Source: Verrucomicrobiota bacterium
GTDB lineage: Bacteria > Verrucomicrobiota > Verrucomicrobiia > Limisphaerales > CAIMTB01
Reading direction: 5' to 3'
DNA: 64,000 bases
Assembly: GCA_963205105.1 (NCBI GenBank)
Contig: CAUJJW010000405.1
Span: 1 to 64,000 of the forward strand
Shown here: one piece after another, positions 1 through 8,742 of the stretch
Position numbering within the stretch: the first letter of the stretch is position 1
Layout of the letters: every line of letters starts with the position of its first letter
Position numbers and translations under genes: made by a program
Notes under the pieces: generated by a model
What the model saw: the letters and a program-made list of their open reading frames with translations, nothing else
Databases searched by the model: none
Told to the model about the DNA's origin: nothing

Positions 1-424
1 CGAAGAATTCCGCCAACTCCCGGAGTTTGCCCTCCGTGTAGGCGTCGGTCGCTTTGTCCGCCTCCGCCTCCGCCACGCACTCCCGGAGCATCGCGATGGT
101 GGGATCGATCTCCCGTTTCTTTCGCTCGTCCAGCACCACCCGGAACATCTCCCACACATCCTTCATCGACTCGAAATGGTCCCGCTTGTCACCCATCACG
201 TGGACGAGCTTCACCACGCCCCAGCCCTGCAATTCCCGCAGGCTGTTGCTCACGTTCGAACGGGCGACCTGCAGGGTCTCCGCAATCTCTTCCGCGTGCA
301 GCGGTCGGGGCGCGGTGTAGAGCAAGGCATGGATCTGGGCCACCGTCCGGTTGATACCCCACCGAGTCCCCATCTCACCCCAGTGCAGGATGAACTTCTG
401 TTGTACCGGACTCAGGGCATTCAT
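1..424 (-). CDS. GbsR/MarR-type winged-helix transcriptional regulator (3' end outside window)
   Basis: Reading the complement from the ATG at 424 gives an uninterrupted frame that runs off the window edge after about 141 codons. It opens MNALSPVQQKFILHWGEMG and continues through a winged-helix region with RTVAQIHALLYTAPRPLHAEEIAETL and VARSNVSNSLRELQGWGVV, followed by a charged helical stretch. This is the pattern of GbsR-type MarR-family DNA-binding repressors. The C-terminus is cut, so the effector region cannot be judged. A perfect 20-bp palindrome sits 7 bases before the start codon and suggests autoregulation. Family assignment is confident. The regulated pathway is unknown, because the only neighbour in the window is a helicase gene that is read in the same direction from upstream. 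Confidence 0.8.
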   Translation of the reverse strand, partial: MNALSPVQQKFILHWGEMGTRWGINRTVAQIHALLYTAPRPLHAEEIAETLQVARSNVSNSLRELQGWGVVKLVHVMGDKRDHFESMKDVWEMFRVVLDERKKREIDPTIAMLRECVAEAEADKATDAYTEGKLRELAEFF

Positions 425-431
425 GCTTCTC

Positions 432-451
432 TCATTTCTGTCGCGACAGAA
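432..451. promoter_or_regulatory. Perfect 20-bp palindrome, candidate operator of the adjacent GbsR/MarR-type gene
   Basis: The sequence ATTTCTGTCG/CGACAGAAAT is a perfect inverted repeat with no spacer. It is centred about 17 bases upstream of the regulator's ATG, where a bound repressor would cover the ribosome-binding region or the start of the transcript. It is also more AT-rich at its ends than the surrounding DNA. The palindrome is read directly; its operator role is inferred from position and from the usual autoregulation of MarR-type repressors. Confidence 0.55.
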
Positions 452-525
452 ATAACTGATTTGATCGCCCGGCGGCAAGCCCAATTTTTCCCGCACGACA
501 GGCCGCAACGGAGCGATTCAGATGA

Positions 526-2391
526 CTAAGCCAGTTTCACCTTCAACCGACGACCCATGATCGGCGTGCGCTTCATCTTGGCGATGATCGCTTCCGCATG
601 CGCCTTCGACACTTCCACGATCGAATACCGGTCGCGCATCTCCACTTTCAGGATCGAGGAACGCTCCAAACCCGTCTCGGTCATGATCGAAGACACAAGG
701 TCTTCCGCATCAATGCCGACGTGTTCGCCCACGCTCATCCACAGCCGGGTCACGCCACTGGCGCTGTCCCCGCCCGCCGACGACTCCCCGGCGGTCGCCT
801 CTCCTTCTGTCGCCACCGCCGACGCTGCCACGGGAGCAGACACCGGCACTTCCGGCTTCGCGGAAGGTTCCTTGCCCACGGCCGCTGCAGCCGCTGCAGC
901 CGCCGCAGCGGCTGCCGCTTTGGCGGCCAATCGCGGCGGTGGGATCACCACCTTCGGCGTGCCGGTTCCCGGAGGACGCGTCGCCGGCCGGGCTTCCACC
1001 ACGGGCCGTGCCTCCATCCCGGGACGAGTCGTCCCCACCCCGGGTGCGGTCTCCGGCCGGGCGGTGCGCATGCGCTCGGCCGGGGTCTTGCTGTTCGCCG
1101 ACGACGCCTCCTGGGCGAGGTGCAGCAATGCCGACGCGATGTCGGTCGAAGTGAAACCCTCCTCCAGCAGACGTTCGACGAGATGGTCCTGCCGCTTGAA
1201 ATCGCCGCTGCGCAGAATGGCGCGCAGTTTGTCGAGGAACACCGACACCTTCGCCTCCTCGACCTCTCCCGCGGAGGGCGGACGTCCCCGCTGAATGCGT
1301 ACATTGGTGAACCGCTCGATGTTGCGAATCTGAAACACCTCGCGGCCGGCCGCGAAGGAAATGGCCATCCCGCTCCGCCCCGCCCGGCCGGTCCGGCCGA
1401 TGCGATGGACGTAATCTTCGGCGTCGTAAGGCAGGTCGAAATTGAAGACCACCTGCACGTCATCGACATCGATCCCGCGCGCAGCCACGTCGGTGGCGAC
1501 GAGGAACTCCAGGCCGGATTTGCGGAACCGGTTCATCACCCGATCGCGCATGGTCTGGTTCATGTCGCCATGCAGGCGGTCCGCGGAGTAGCCCTGGGCG
1601 TTCAGGTGTTCGACCAGATCGTCCACCGCGCGCTTGGTGTTGCAGAAGATGATGCCGAGCTTGAGGTCGTGGATGTCGATCAGCCGGGTCAGCAGCTCCA
1701 CTTTGAAGCGGCGGTCCACTTCGTAGTAGACCTGCTCCACGGTGGGGACTGTCAGCGCCCGCTGTTCGATCCGCACGTTCTTGGGACTCTTCGCGTGCTT
1801 CTGGATCAGGTCCTGGATGGGACGCGGAACCGTGGCGGAGAAGAACACTGTCTGGCGCGTCGCGGGCGTCGCCTGGAGAATCGTCTCGATGTCGTCGCGG
1901 AACCCCATGTTCAGCATGACGTCAGCCTCGTCGAGGATGGCCAGCTTGACGGAGTCCAACCGCATCGTGCCGCGCCGCATGTGGTCCATCACCCGACCGG
2001 GTGTGCCAATCACGATTTGGGCGCCCTGGCGCAGCCCGTACAACTGCCGTTCGTAGGATTGCCCGCCGTAAATGGGGAGGGCGTGAACCCCGCGCTTGAA
2101 GAGCGCCAGCTTGTGCATTTCCTCGGCCACCTGGACCGCCAACTCACGCGTCGGACACAGCACCAGCACCTGAACGGCGCGAATCGCAGGGTCCACTTTC
2201 TCGATCGCCGGAATCGCAAAGGCGGCGGTCTTGCCGGAACCCGTCTGCGACTGCCCCACAATGTCACTGCCCTGAAGAAGAATGGGGATGGCTTCCGCCT
2301 GAATGGGCGAGGCTTGCTCGAAGCCCAACTTGTCGATGGCCTTGAGAATTTCCGGGGAGAGCCCCAGCTCGGAGAATAGTTTTGGTGTCAT
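526..2391 (-). CDS. DEAD-box ATP-dependent RNA helicase with C-terminal DbpA-type RNA-binding domain
   Basis: The 621-residue protein has the full helicase core: a Q motif near residues 5-31, motif I SQTGSGKT at 48-55, PTREL at 80-84, GTPGR at 129-133, DEAD at 154-157, SAT at 185-187, then RGIDV and HRIGRTGR in the second RecA lobe. A disordered linker contains an unusually long alanine run (around residues 487-503, from GCN repeats near 884-930). The last about 75 residues resemble the DbpA RNA-recognition domain, which in E. coli DbpA and in CsdA/DeaD-like helicases targets structured RNA. The likely role is cytoplasmic remodelling of rRNA or structured RNA. It is longer than a minimal DEAD-box core because of the linker. 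It could be named deaD/csdA or dbpA, and I cannot separate these. Confidence 0.93.
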   Translation of the reverse strand: MTPKLFSELGLSPEILKAIDKLGFEQASPIQAEAIPILLQGSDIVGQSQTGSGKTAAFAIPAIEKVDPAIRAVQVLVLCPTRELAVQVAEEMHKLALFKRGVHALPIYGGQSYERQLYGLRQGAQIVIGTPGRVMDHMRRGTMRLDSVKLAILDEADVMLNMGFRDDIETILQATPATRQTVFFSATVPRPIQDLIQKHAKSPKNVRIEQRALTVPTVEQVYYEVDRRFKVELLTRLIDIHDLKLGIIFCNTKRAVDDLVEHLNAQGYSADRLHGDMNQTMRDRVMNRFRKSGLEFLVATDVAARGIDVDDVQVVFNFDLPYDAEDYVHRIGRTGRAGRSGMAISFAAGREVFQIRNIERFTNVRIQRGRPPSAGEVEEAKVSVFLDKLRAILRSGDFKRQDHLVERLLEEGFTSTDIASALLHLAQEASSANSKTPAERMRTARPETAPGVGTTRPGMEARPVVEARPATRPPGTGTPKVVIPPPRLAAKAAAAAAAAAAAAAVGKEPSAKPEVPVSAPVAASAVATEGEATAGESSAGGDSASGVTRLWMSVGEHVGIDAEDLVSSIMTETGLERSSILKVEMRDRYSIVEVSKAHAEAIIAKMKRTPIMGRRLKVKLA

Positions 2392-2449
2392 TCCAGAATG
2401 AACGAACCCCCACTATCTCCATGAACCCCCTTCGCTGCGAGAGACATTT

Positions 2450-2875
2450 CTAAGGATTCGCCAACACCTCCGACACACCCAGTCCCCCGTCCACCAACCC
2501 GCGGCCCTGCCCACCATTACCCCCATTGGGCTTCACCCCCATCAGGAACTGCGCCACCGCGACCTGGCCCTTCTCACGCGCCATGTCCAACGGGGTTCGT
2601 CCGCCCGGTCCGGTGCGTTGAATATCAGCACCCCCAGCCGTCAGCGCCTTCACGATGTCCAGTTGACCCTTCATCGCCGCGAAATGCAGCGGCGCCCATC
2701 CGTTCTTGTCCTTCACGTTCAAATCGGTCCGGGCCGCCACATGTTGCTGAACCGCCTTCAGATCACCCTTCTGCACCGCCTGATGCAGCGAGAGTTTCGG
2801 CTTCTCGGGTCCGCAACCCACCAGGCAGAGCGGCATGCCGAGTCCAAAGGTGCGTAGGAAGGTTCTGGTGTTCAC
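2450..2875 (-). CDS. Small ankyrin-repeat lipoprotein
   Basis: The protein has 141 residues. An N-terminal hydrophobic stretch ends in a lipobox (LVGC, lipidated Cys at residue 21), so it is probably exported and lipid-anchored. Residues about 29-125 hold ankyrin units with typical signatures such as NGWAPLHFAAMKGQLDIVKAL and GGRTPLDMAREKGQVAVAQFL. The tail is Gly/Asn-rich. Ankyrin units mediate protein-protein contacts; no enzymatic motif is present and the partner is unknown. It lies downstream of no obvious operon partner, with about 100 bp separating it from the divergent serine hydrolase gene. Confidence 0.8.
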   Translation of the reverse strand: MNTRTFLRTFGLGMPLCLVGCGPEKPKLSLHQAVQKGDLKAVQQHVAARTDLNVKDKNGWAPLHFAAMKGQLDIVKALTAGGADIQRTGPGGRTPLDMAREKGQVAVAQFLMGVKPNGGNGGQGRGLVDGGLGVSEVLANP

Positions 2876-2974
2876 AACCCATGCTTACCGCCATGTCCAC
2901 CGTCTGACCAGCCATCGAATCCAAACCTCGACGCCCTTCACCCGCCGTGGCCATCTTCTCTAGACTGAGTTGCC

Positions 2975-4312
2975 ATGCGCCTCCTGCCCTTAACCCTCAT
3001 CGCCTTGGTCCTCGCCGCGCCGACGACCTGGACCCAAACCCTCGACATTCGGCCCGCGGTGGAGTTGGTCGTCCATTCACCCGCCCAAACCGCCTTTTCG
3101 CTCGAATCCTCACGCGATCTGCAAACGTGGCAACCCTTGCGGTCGGCCACCCTGGGGACCGGCCACCCCACCCAGATCCTCGTCGCAGCCAGCGACGTCG
3201 ACAGCACCGCCGCCTTCTTTCGCATCGCCACCAACCGCGTGCGCGATCTGAACGCCCTGCTCGAACCCATCCGCGCCGCCAACAAGGTACCCGCCGTCGC
3301 CTGCGCCGTCGTGCTCTCGAACAGGGTCGTCGCTATCGGAGCGGTGGGCCTGCGCAAGTTTGGTGTGCCTTCCGCCCCGGTGACCCTGGAGGACAAGTGG
3401 CACCATGGGTCACTCACCAAGTCCATGACCGCCACTCTCGCTGCCATTCTGGTCCGCGAGGGCCGAATCCAATGGCAGTCCACGCTCGCCGATGTCTTTC
3501 CCGATTGGGCCCCCAAGATGAATGCCGGCTGGCGCGCCGCCACGCTGGAGCAGCTCACATCCAATCGCGGGGGCGCACCGGGCGATCTCAACTCTTCGGG
3601 AATCTGGACCTTGCTCTGGAATTTCGTCGGTACCCCTCGCGAGTCCCGACGGCTCCTGCTCGAACGACTCACCGTCCTCGCCCCCAGTTCCCCGCCCGGC
3701 ACCCAGTACGAGTATTCCAACGCCGGCTTCGCCCTCGCCGGCCACATGCTCGAAACCGTCATGGACCAGCCGTGGGAGGATTTGATGACACACCGCCTGT
3801 TCGAGCCGCTCGGCATGGCTTCCGCCGGGTTCGGCGTCCCCGCCACCCCGCGCTACATCAACCAGCCCTGGGGCCACCAAGTCTCGAACGGCAACCCCCT
3901 CCCCATCGAACCCGGCCCCAACGCCGACAACCCGCCCGGCATCGGACCCGCCGGCACCGTCCATTGCAGCATCCTGGACCTCGCCAAGTACGCCGCCTTC
4001 CACGCCCACGGACACCTCAACGACCAGCCTCTCCTTCCGGCTTCCGCCCTGCTCAAGCTTCACACCGCCTACCCCGACAATTCCGATTACGCCCACGGCT
4101 GGAACGAAATCCAACGGGCCTGGGCGAACCCCGGCAAGGCCTACACACACAACGGATCCAACAACCAGTGGTTCTCCGTCATCTGGTTCGCCCCAGCCCG
4201 CCAGTTCGCCGCCGTCGCCATCTGCAATCTCGGCACCCCCACCGCCGCCAACCCCGCCAGACAGGCCACCGACCAGATCGTAGCGAAGATGATCCAGGAG
4301 TTCCTTCAGTGA
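2975..4312 (+). CDS. Secreted serine hydrolase of the class C beta-lactamase/D-alanyl-D-alanine carboxypeptidase fold
   Basis: The 445-residue protein starts with a signal peptide (MRLLPLTLIALVLAAPTTW). Residues about 25-85 form a small module of the type FSLESSRDLQTW...FFRIATNR that is common in secreted Verrucomicrobia proteins. The catalytic domain follows, with SLTK at 146-149 (nucleophile Ser146, Lys149), YSN at 247-249 (the YxN motif) and HNG at 392-394 in the position of the usual KTG/HxG triad. All three active-site motifs are present, so hydrolase activity is likely. The substrate (peptidoglycan peptide, ester or D-amino-acid peptide) cannot be told; calling it a true beta-lactamase would overreach. 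Confidence 0.88.
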   Translation: MRLLPLTLIALVLAAPTTWTQTLDIRPAVELVVHSPAQTAFSLESSRDLQTWQPLRSATLGTGHPTQILVAASDVDSTAAFFRIATNRVRDLNALLEPIRAANKVPAVACAVVLSNRVVAIGAVGLRKFGVPSAPVTLEDKWHHGSLTKSMTATLAAILVREGRIQWQSTLADVFPDWAPKMNAGWRAATLEQLTSNRGGAPGDLNSSGIWTLLWNFVGTPRESRRLLLERLTVLAPSSPPGTQYEYSNAGFALAGHMLETVMDQPWEDLMTHRLFEPLGMASAGFGVPATPRYINQPWGHQVSNGNPLPIEPGPNADNPPGIGPAGTVHCSILDLAKYAAFHAHGHLNDQPLLPASALLKLHTAYPDNSDYAHGWNEIQRAWANPGKAYTHNGSNNQWFSVIWFAPARQFAAVAICNLGTPTAANPARQATDQIVAKMIQEFLQ

Positions 4313-4399
4313 GACCGCAGGCCGCCAGTCACCCCTCTCAGCCCCGGGAATCCCGGTCCCCTTCTCCCCGGGGTACAGAGCCCTCGCGTTCCTCCTCGA

Positions 4400-6697
4400 T
4401 CACCGGTTCGCCATTCCCGGTGTCGGTTCCTGATTCTCCCAGACATCCGCGTCGGCCGCCGACCGGGCATAGGACCGGTCCTCGGTCTGCGCTCCAAACG
4501 TCACCGAGTCGAGGATCGCGTTCAGGTTCGCATCCGTGTCGGTGAGCAGCACGGTTTCCCCGTCCTTCGACAGCTTGAAGCTGGCGTGCAGACCTTCCGT
4601 CGCCTTGCCGTTCTCATCCGCCCACACGATCAGATACCCGCCCGCCGGAATCATCGTTCCCTCCGGGAATGCCCATTTGCGGGGATTGGTAGGTTCATCG
4701 GTCAGATAACGTCCCGTGAGGTCCACTTCGTCCTCCGACAGGTTGTGCAGTTCGATCCAGTCGTCGAACTCGCCCTGCGGGTCCGCCAACGTCTTGGTGT
4801 TCGCCGCCATCAACTCGTGGATCACCACCGGTGAATGCGTGGCCGTGGTGATCGCGACCCGGTACGACAGGGTCTCCTGCTCCGCGCGAGCCGGAAAAAA
4901 GGCCGCCGCCTTCGCCGTGTTGGAGGAACGCGCCTCCACGTAGTAGCGCACCTTGGTGCCCGCCGGATACTGGCTCGTGGAGGCGCCATACACCCCGTCG
5001 CCCGCCGCGCCATCGCCATGACTGCCGTCGTCCAGCATCGGCACCGCGGCGAAAACCCCATAGGACTTCGACCGGTGGTAGAGCCAGACCGAGTCCACCC
5101 CTTCACCCCCGGAGCCCCGCACCTCGGCCGTGATCGTCGCCGCCTCCGCCGCCGTCGGTGCGTTGATCGGCCCCGCCACCGACACGATCTGCGGCGCCAG
5201 GGGACGAAGTTCCGCGTGATTGGTGAGGAAGGTGTAACGCTGCTGGATGAACGTCTTCAGGGCGTTCAGATCGTTCGTGTACGCCGTCATCGTGTAGGTC
5301 TTCTTCGGATCCGCCTGGATGTGCGCCACCGACTGGTCCCGAAAACGCTCGATCAACGGATACAACGCCGCCGGCCGGAAGGATTCCTCCAGCACGGTTC
5401 GCATGTGGGCCAGATAGCGCTGACGCAGTTCCGGCACCGCCAGCAGCTTTGCAATCACCGGCCGGGTCGTGCCCGTCGCCCCCTGGACCGGGGACAATTG
5501 CACGTCCCCGGCGACAAACGACTCGTTCCCGTCGTGCTCCACCGGATGCATCCGCCCGCTCTCCGGCTCAAAGTACATCATGTAGTCCGCGCCCTTGTTG
5601 AAGTAGCTGTCGTCGTCGGCAAACACGTTCTCGACCGCGAGAAACCAAAGCCACCGGTCCACCGCCATCACCTTCTCCACCTCGTCCCGAAACGTCGCGG
5701 CCGGCGTGTTGTTCAGGACGTCGATGACGTGGACCAACCGCAGCCACGCGTTGGTCGAGTCATCGGACTTCTTGAGTTCATAGTTGCTGGCGTAGCTGGC
5801 CACAGTGGCCCCGAGGTACGTCAGCGCCGACGCACCACTCGCAAAGCCGCCGCCTCCACCGCCCGGTCCTCCTCCACCAGGAAATCCGCCTCCGGGACCG
5901 CCGCCGCCCGTGCCACCCCCGATGTTCGGCGCACGCCAACGATCCCCGTCGGAACTCGGGAACCATTCATCGATCAGATCGCCGTCCTGCTGTTGAACGA
6001 ACGAGTACACCCCCCAATTGGCGCCGTTGATGAAGAGCCGGGCCAGGGTCGCCCGCGGACACACCGCGTACCGCCGCATGACCGTGAAGTAGACCGGTTC
6101 CCTGAGAATCGTCTCATCCCCGTAAGCGTTGTTCAGGTTCAACGTCTCATAGCCCATCAGATCCCCTTTCGGGTCCGTCTCATCGATGGTGAGGTTCACC
6201 GACTTCTTCGTGGGAACCGACCCCATGCCGCTGAACGAGGAGTTGCCCTTGTACCGCGCCCCAATGCCGGCAACCTGCGCCCCATTGTCCAGGGCCACTG
6301 TTCCCGGAGTGTTCACCCCCGTCGAGCGACTCGTCGTCAGCAAGCTCTGCCAGTTCGCCGCTTCGAAGGTCAGGCTCACCGTCCGCACCAGGGTGTCGTC
6401 GTACAAACCGTCGGTCTTCAGGGCCCTCACAAAACCAACCGACTCACCCACCAATCCCACCTGGCGAACCGGTGCATTCGTCCCGCCGCCCAAGAGCGGT
6501 TGACCGCTCCCCATCACCCGCCAGGTCTCCAGGTCATCGGATTGCTGGAGAATCCAGTCGTCATCCGCGTCGCCACGCACCCGCACCCCCAGGCCGGAGT
6601 CGGTCGAAACCCACTCCACCCGACCCTCCGCCGGGCGCGCCTCCATGGCACCGAGGCACAACACCAGCCCGATCCAGTTCCAGTTCTTCCAGTTCAT
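4400..6697 (-). CDS. Secreted CotH-kinase family protein with C-terminal lamin-tail domain
   Basis: I chose the ATG at 6697 (765 residues) because it begins a clear signal peptide (MNWKNWNWIGLVLCLGAM). A GTG at 6724 would put nine extra residues in front of it. After a short module of the QQSDDLETW type, a CotH-like domain (roughly residues 100-500) carries conserved blocks such as YKGNSSF, LNLNNAYGDE, INGANWGVYSFVQQ and VEHDGNESF. A Gly/Pro-rich loop interrupts it near residue 270. The C-terminal about 120 residues match the lamin-tail domain (INELMAANTKTLADP-like, FDDWIELHNLSED). CotH proteins are atypical secreted kinases; the substrate here is unknown. The next gene encodes a second CotH protein in the same direction, 48 bp upstream. 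Confidence 0.85.
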   Translation of the reverse strand: MNWKNWNWIGLVLCLGAMEARPAEGRVEWVSTDSGLGVRVRGDADDDWILQQSDDLETWRVMGSGQPLLGGGTNAPVRQVGLVGESVGFVRALKTDGLYDDTLVRTVSLTFEAANWQSLLTTSRSTGVNTPGTVALDNGAQVAGIGARYKGNSSFSGMGSVPTKKSVNLTIDETDPKGDLMGYETLNLNNAYGDETILREPVYFTVMRRYAVCPRATLARLFINGANWGVYSFVQQQDGDLIDEWFPSSDGDRWRAPNIGGGTGGGGPGGGFPGGGGPGGGGGGFASGASALTYLGATVASYASNYELKKSDDSTNAWLRLVHVIDVLNNTPAATFRDEVEKVMAVDRWLWFLAVENVFADDDSYFNKGADYMMYFEPESGRMHPVEHDGNESFVAGDVQLSPVQGATGTTRPVIAKLLAVPELRQRYLAHMRTVLEESFRPAALYPLIERFRDQSVAHIQADPKKTYTMTAYTNDLNALKTFIQQRYTFLTNHAELRPLAPQIVSVAGPINAPTAAEAATITAEVRGSGGEGVDSVWLYHRSKSYGVFAAVPMLDDGSHGDGAAGDGVYGASTSQYPAGTKVRYYVEARSSNTAKAAAFFPARAEQETLSYRVAITTATHSPVVIHELMAANTKTLADPQGEFDDWIELHNLSEDEVDLTGRYLTDEPTNPRKWAFPEGTMIPAGGYLIVWADENGKATEGLHASFKLSKDGETVLLTDTDANLNAILDSVTFGAQTEDRSYARSAADADVWENQEPTPGMANR

Positions 6698-6745
6698 AAG
6701 CCATTCCCGCGTTCGATGAATCACCTGCGCCCCACCCTCACGGCC

Positions 6746-8647
6746 TCACGGCCTCGCGGCCTTGACCGCCGCGTGACTCAGCAGAAACGCCCGGCGTTGT
6801 TCCGCGAAGGCTTTCAGACTGATCGTGCTTCGCTCACCACCCCGGCCCCCGGGACCCGGCCCCTCGCCAACCACCGATTTCTCCGCCCCCGCCACCGCGG
6901 CCGCCGGTCCTTCGACCGAATCACGAAACGCCTGGGTCGAGTTCAGTTTGCGGGTGTCCGCTTCCACGGCCTCGGCGATGACCGCCTGGTACTGCTTGGC
7001 AATCGGTCCCAGCTTCGCCCAGTCCAACCACTGCTCCGCGATCTCACCCACCAGCGCCAGATACCGGGTCCGGTAGGCCGGCACCGCCAGCAGCTTCGAC
7101 AACAGCGGTTTGGTCTCATCCGACGCAGCCACCAGCGGGTCCAGCGTCACCCCGCCACGCCCTCCACCCATACCACCAGGTCCGCCGGGGCCGCCAGGTC
7201 CGCCACCCGGTCCCTGACCGAAGCGCGCCCCGCCAGGAGGTCCACCGGCGCCTGGCCCGACTGCCTCACCGGGTCGTCCTTGCCGCCCCAACCCACCGCG
7301 CATGCCGGGTCCTCGACCCCCACCAAAACCGGGTCCACCGGGAACGCTGAACGTCTCATTCGCATCGTGCGGGATCACGTGGAAGCGCTTCTTCGTGTCC
7401 TGGTACAGGCTGTAGTCGCTCGATCGCACCCAGTACCCGTCGTTGTTGATCAGCGCATTCTCCAGGGCGAGAAACTTCAAGGCCCCATCCACATCCAACA
7501 GAGGTTCCAACGCCGCCGACAACTGCTCGGCCGGCGTCTGGTTCAGCACCTTCGTCATCCGGATCAGATCCGTCCACGACCCCACCGATTCCTTGCTCTT
7601 GATCTCGTACAGTCGACGGTACGGCTCCACCTCATCGCCCAGGTAACCCAGACCGGCCCGTCCCATCGGACTGCCAGGCACTTTCCAACGGGCTCCCTGG
7701 GTCGTCCCAAACCATTCCTTCACGAAATCCTTGTTGAACTGCTGAACGCTCACATAGACGCCCCAGCACTCACCGTTGATCACCACCCGAACAAAGTTCG
7801 CCTTCGGTGCCGGGAGATAGGACCGGGCAATGTGGAAATACAGAACCGTCCGCAAAAACGACGGATCTTCATGCGAGTTCAACAGGTTGAAGGTCCGGTA
7901 CCCGCCCAGATTCTGGTCCTTGTGCACGTCGTCCAGGGACAGGTTCAGCGACCGCTTCCGGCCCTCGCCGATCATCATGTAGGAGGACATCCCCCGGAAA
8001 TGGACCCCCACGTCCTTCAGTACCTTGCCATCCACGGTCAACCGCGCCGGCACTTCCACGTCCGTGTTGTTGAAGTCGGACAATTCCCGCTCCCAATCGG
8101 CCGCTTCAAAATCGAGGAAAAACGTGCGCAGCACCTGGGTGTCGTACAGGCCCGCCTCTGGAAAGTTCGTCACCTCGGCCGGCGTCATTTTAGGCCCCGG
8201 CGTCGCCGCCACTTCTTCTCCGCCCGGCCGACCCGGACCGCCACGTCCACCGCGCCCACCCCCGGGACCGCCCGGACCGAACCCCCGACCGCCACCGCGA
8301 TTGGCACGTTCCTTCACCAAATGCTCTCGGGCTGCCTGGCGTTCGGTGGTGTTCAGGTGCCCGTCGCCATCCTTGTCGAACGTCTTCAGCACCGGGGTCT
8401 CCTGCCCCATGCCACCCGGTCCGCCCGGGCCGCCCGGCCCCCAACCCGGCGGCCCGAAAGGCGGTGGACCGTCGAAACCCGGCGGCGGCCCCTCGAAACC
8501 GGGAGGGAAACCCTCGAATCCGGGAGGAGGACCCTCCGGCGCTTCCTGTCCGTTTCCGTTCGCCACCGACTGGACGGCATCCTGCGCCACCGCCAGCGCC
8601 AGCGCCAGCGAACCGCACAAACCTGCAACGAACAGGAAACGTTTCAT
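6746..8647 (-). CDS. Secreted CotH-kinase family protein with EF-hand-like motif and Gly/Pro-rich segments
   Basis: The 633-residue protein starts with a signal peptide (MKRFLFVAGLCGSLALALAVAQ). A Pro/Gly-rich stretch follows, then an EF-hand-like loop (FDKDGDGHLNTTE, around residues 86-98) that could bind calcium. The CotH domain from about residue 165 onward shares blocks with the downstream gene: FRGMSSYM, FNLLNSHEDPSFLR, INGECWGVYVSVQQ and IPHDANETF. It lacks the lamin-tail domain of its neighbour, and a second Gly-rich insert occupies roughly residues 430-490. The two genes are probably one transcription unit and arose by duplication. CotH kinase activity is documented for Bacillus CotH; whether this divergent form is active is not visible. 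Confidence 0.85.
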   Translation of the reverse strand: MKRFLFVAGLCGSLALALAVAQDAVQSVANGNGQEAPEGPPPGFEGFPPGFEGPPPGFDGPPPFGPPGWGPGGPGGPGGMGQETPVLKTFDKDGDGHLNTTERQAAREHLVKERANRGGGRGFGPGGPGGGRGGRGGPGRPGGEEVAATPGPKMTPAEVTNFPEAGLYDTQVLRTFFLDFEAADWERELSDFNNTDVEVPARLTVDGKVLKDVGVHFRGMSSYMMIGEGRKRSLNLSLDDVHKDQNLGGYRTFNLLNSHEDPSFLRTVLYFHIARSYLPAPKANFVRVVINGECWGVYVSVQQFNKDFVKEWFGTTQGARWKVPGSPMGRAGLGYLGDEVEPYRRLYEIKSKESVGSWTDLIRMTKVLNQTPAEQLSAALEPLLDVDGALKFLALENALINNDGYWVRSSDYSLYQDTKKRFHVIPHDANETFSVPGGPGFGGGRGPGMRGGLGRQGRPGEAVGPGAGGPPGGARFGQGPGGGPGGPGGPGGMGGGRGGVTLDPLVAASDETKPLLSKLLAVPAYRTRYLALVGEIAEQWLDWAKLGPIAKQYQAVIAEAVEADTRKLNSTQAFRDSVEGPAAAVAGAEKSVVGEGPGPGGRGGERSTISLKAFAEQRRAFLLSHAAVKAARP

Positions 8648-8742
8648 GAGGTCACCTTAGCCTGCCGTCCATTAAGGCGAGGTTAAGAATCTGGAATGCC
8701 CCGCCGTTGACAGCCCGCCGGCCCCGCCCTTTCACTCCGCGC

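Noticed and set aside
2975..4312. Calling the serine hydrolase an AmpC beta-lactamase
   Set aside because: The KTG motif is replaced by HNG and the family includes esterases and peptidases; resistance function is not supported.
4835..8686. Plus-strand open frame of 1283 codons opposite the two CotH genes
   Set aside because: Its translation is Arg/His/Pro-rich without any domain, and it lies antisense to two genes with clear signal peptides and family motifs. High GC causes such open antisense frames.
8707..8735. TTGACA followed at 17 bases by TTTCAC as a sigma-70 promoter
   Set aside because: The -10 match is poor, and this lies within the possible 5' end of the permease gene; not enough to call a promoter.
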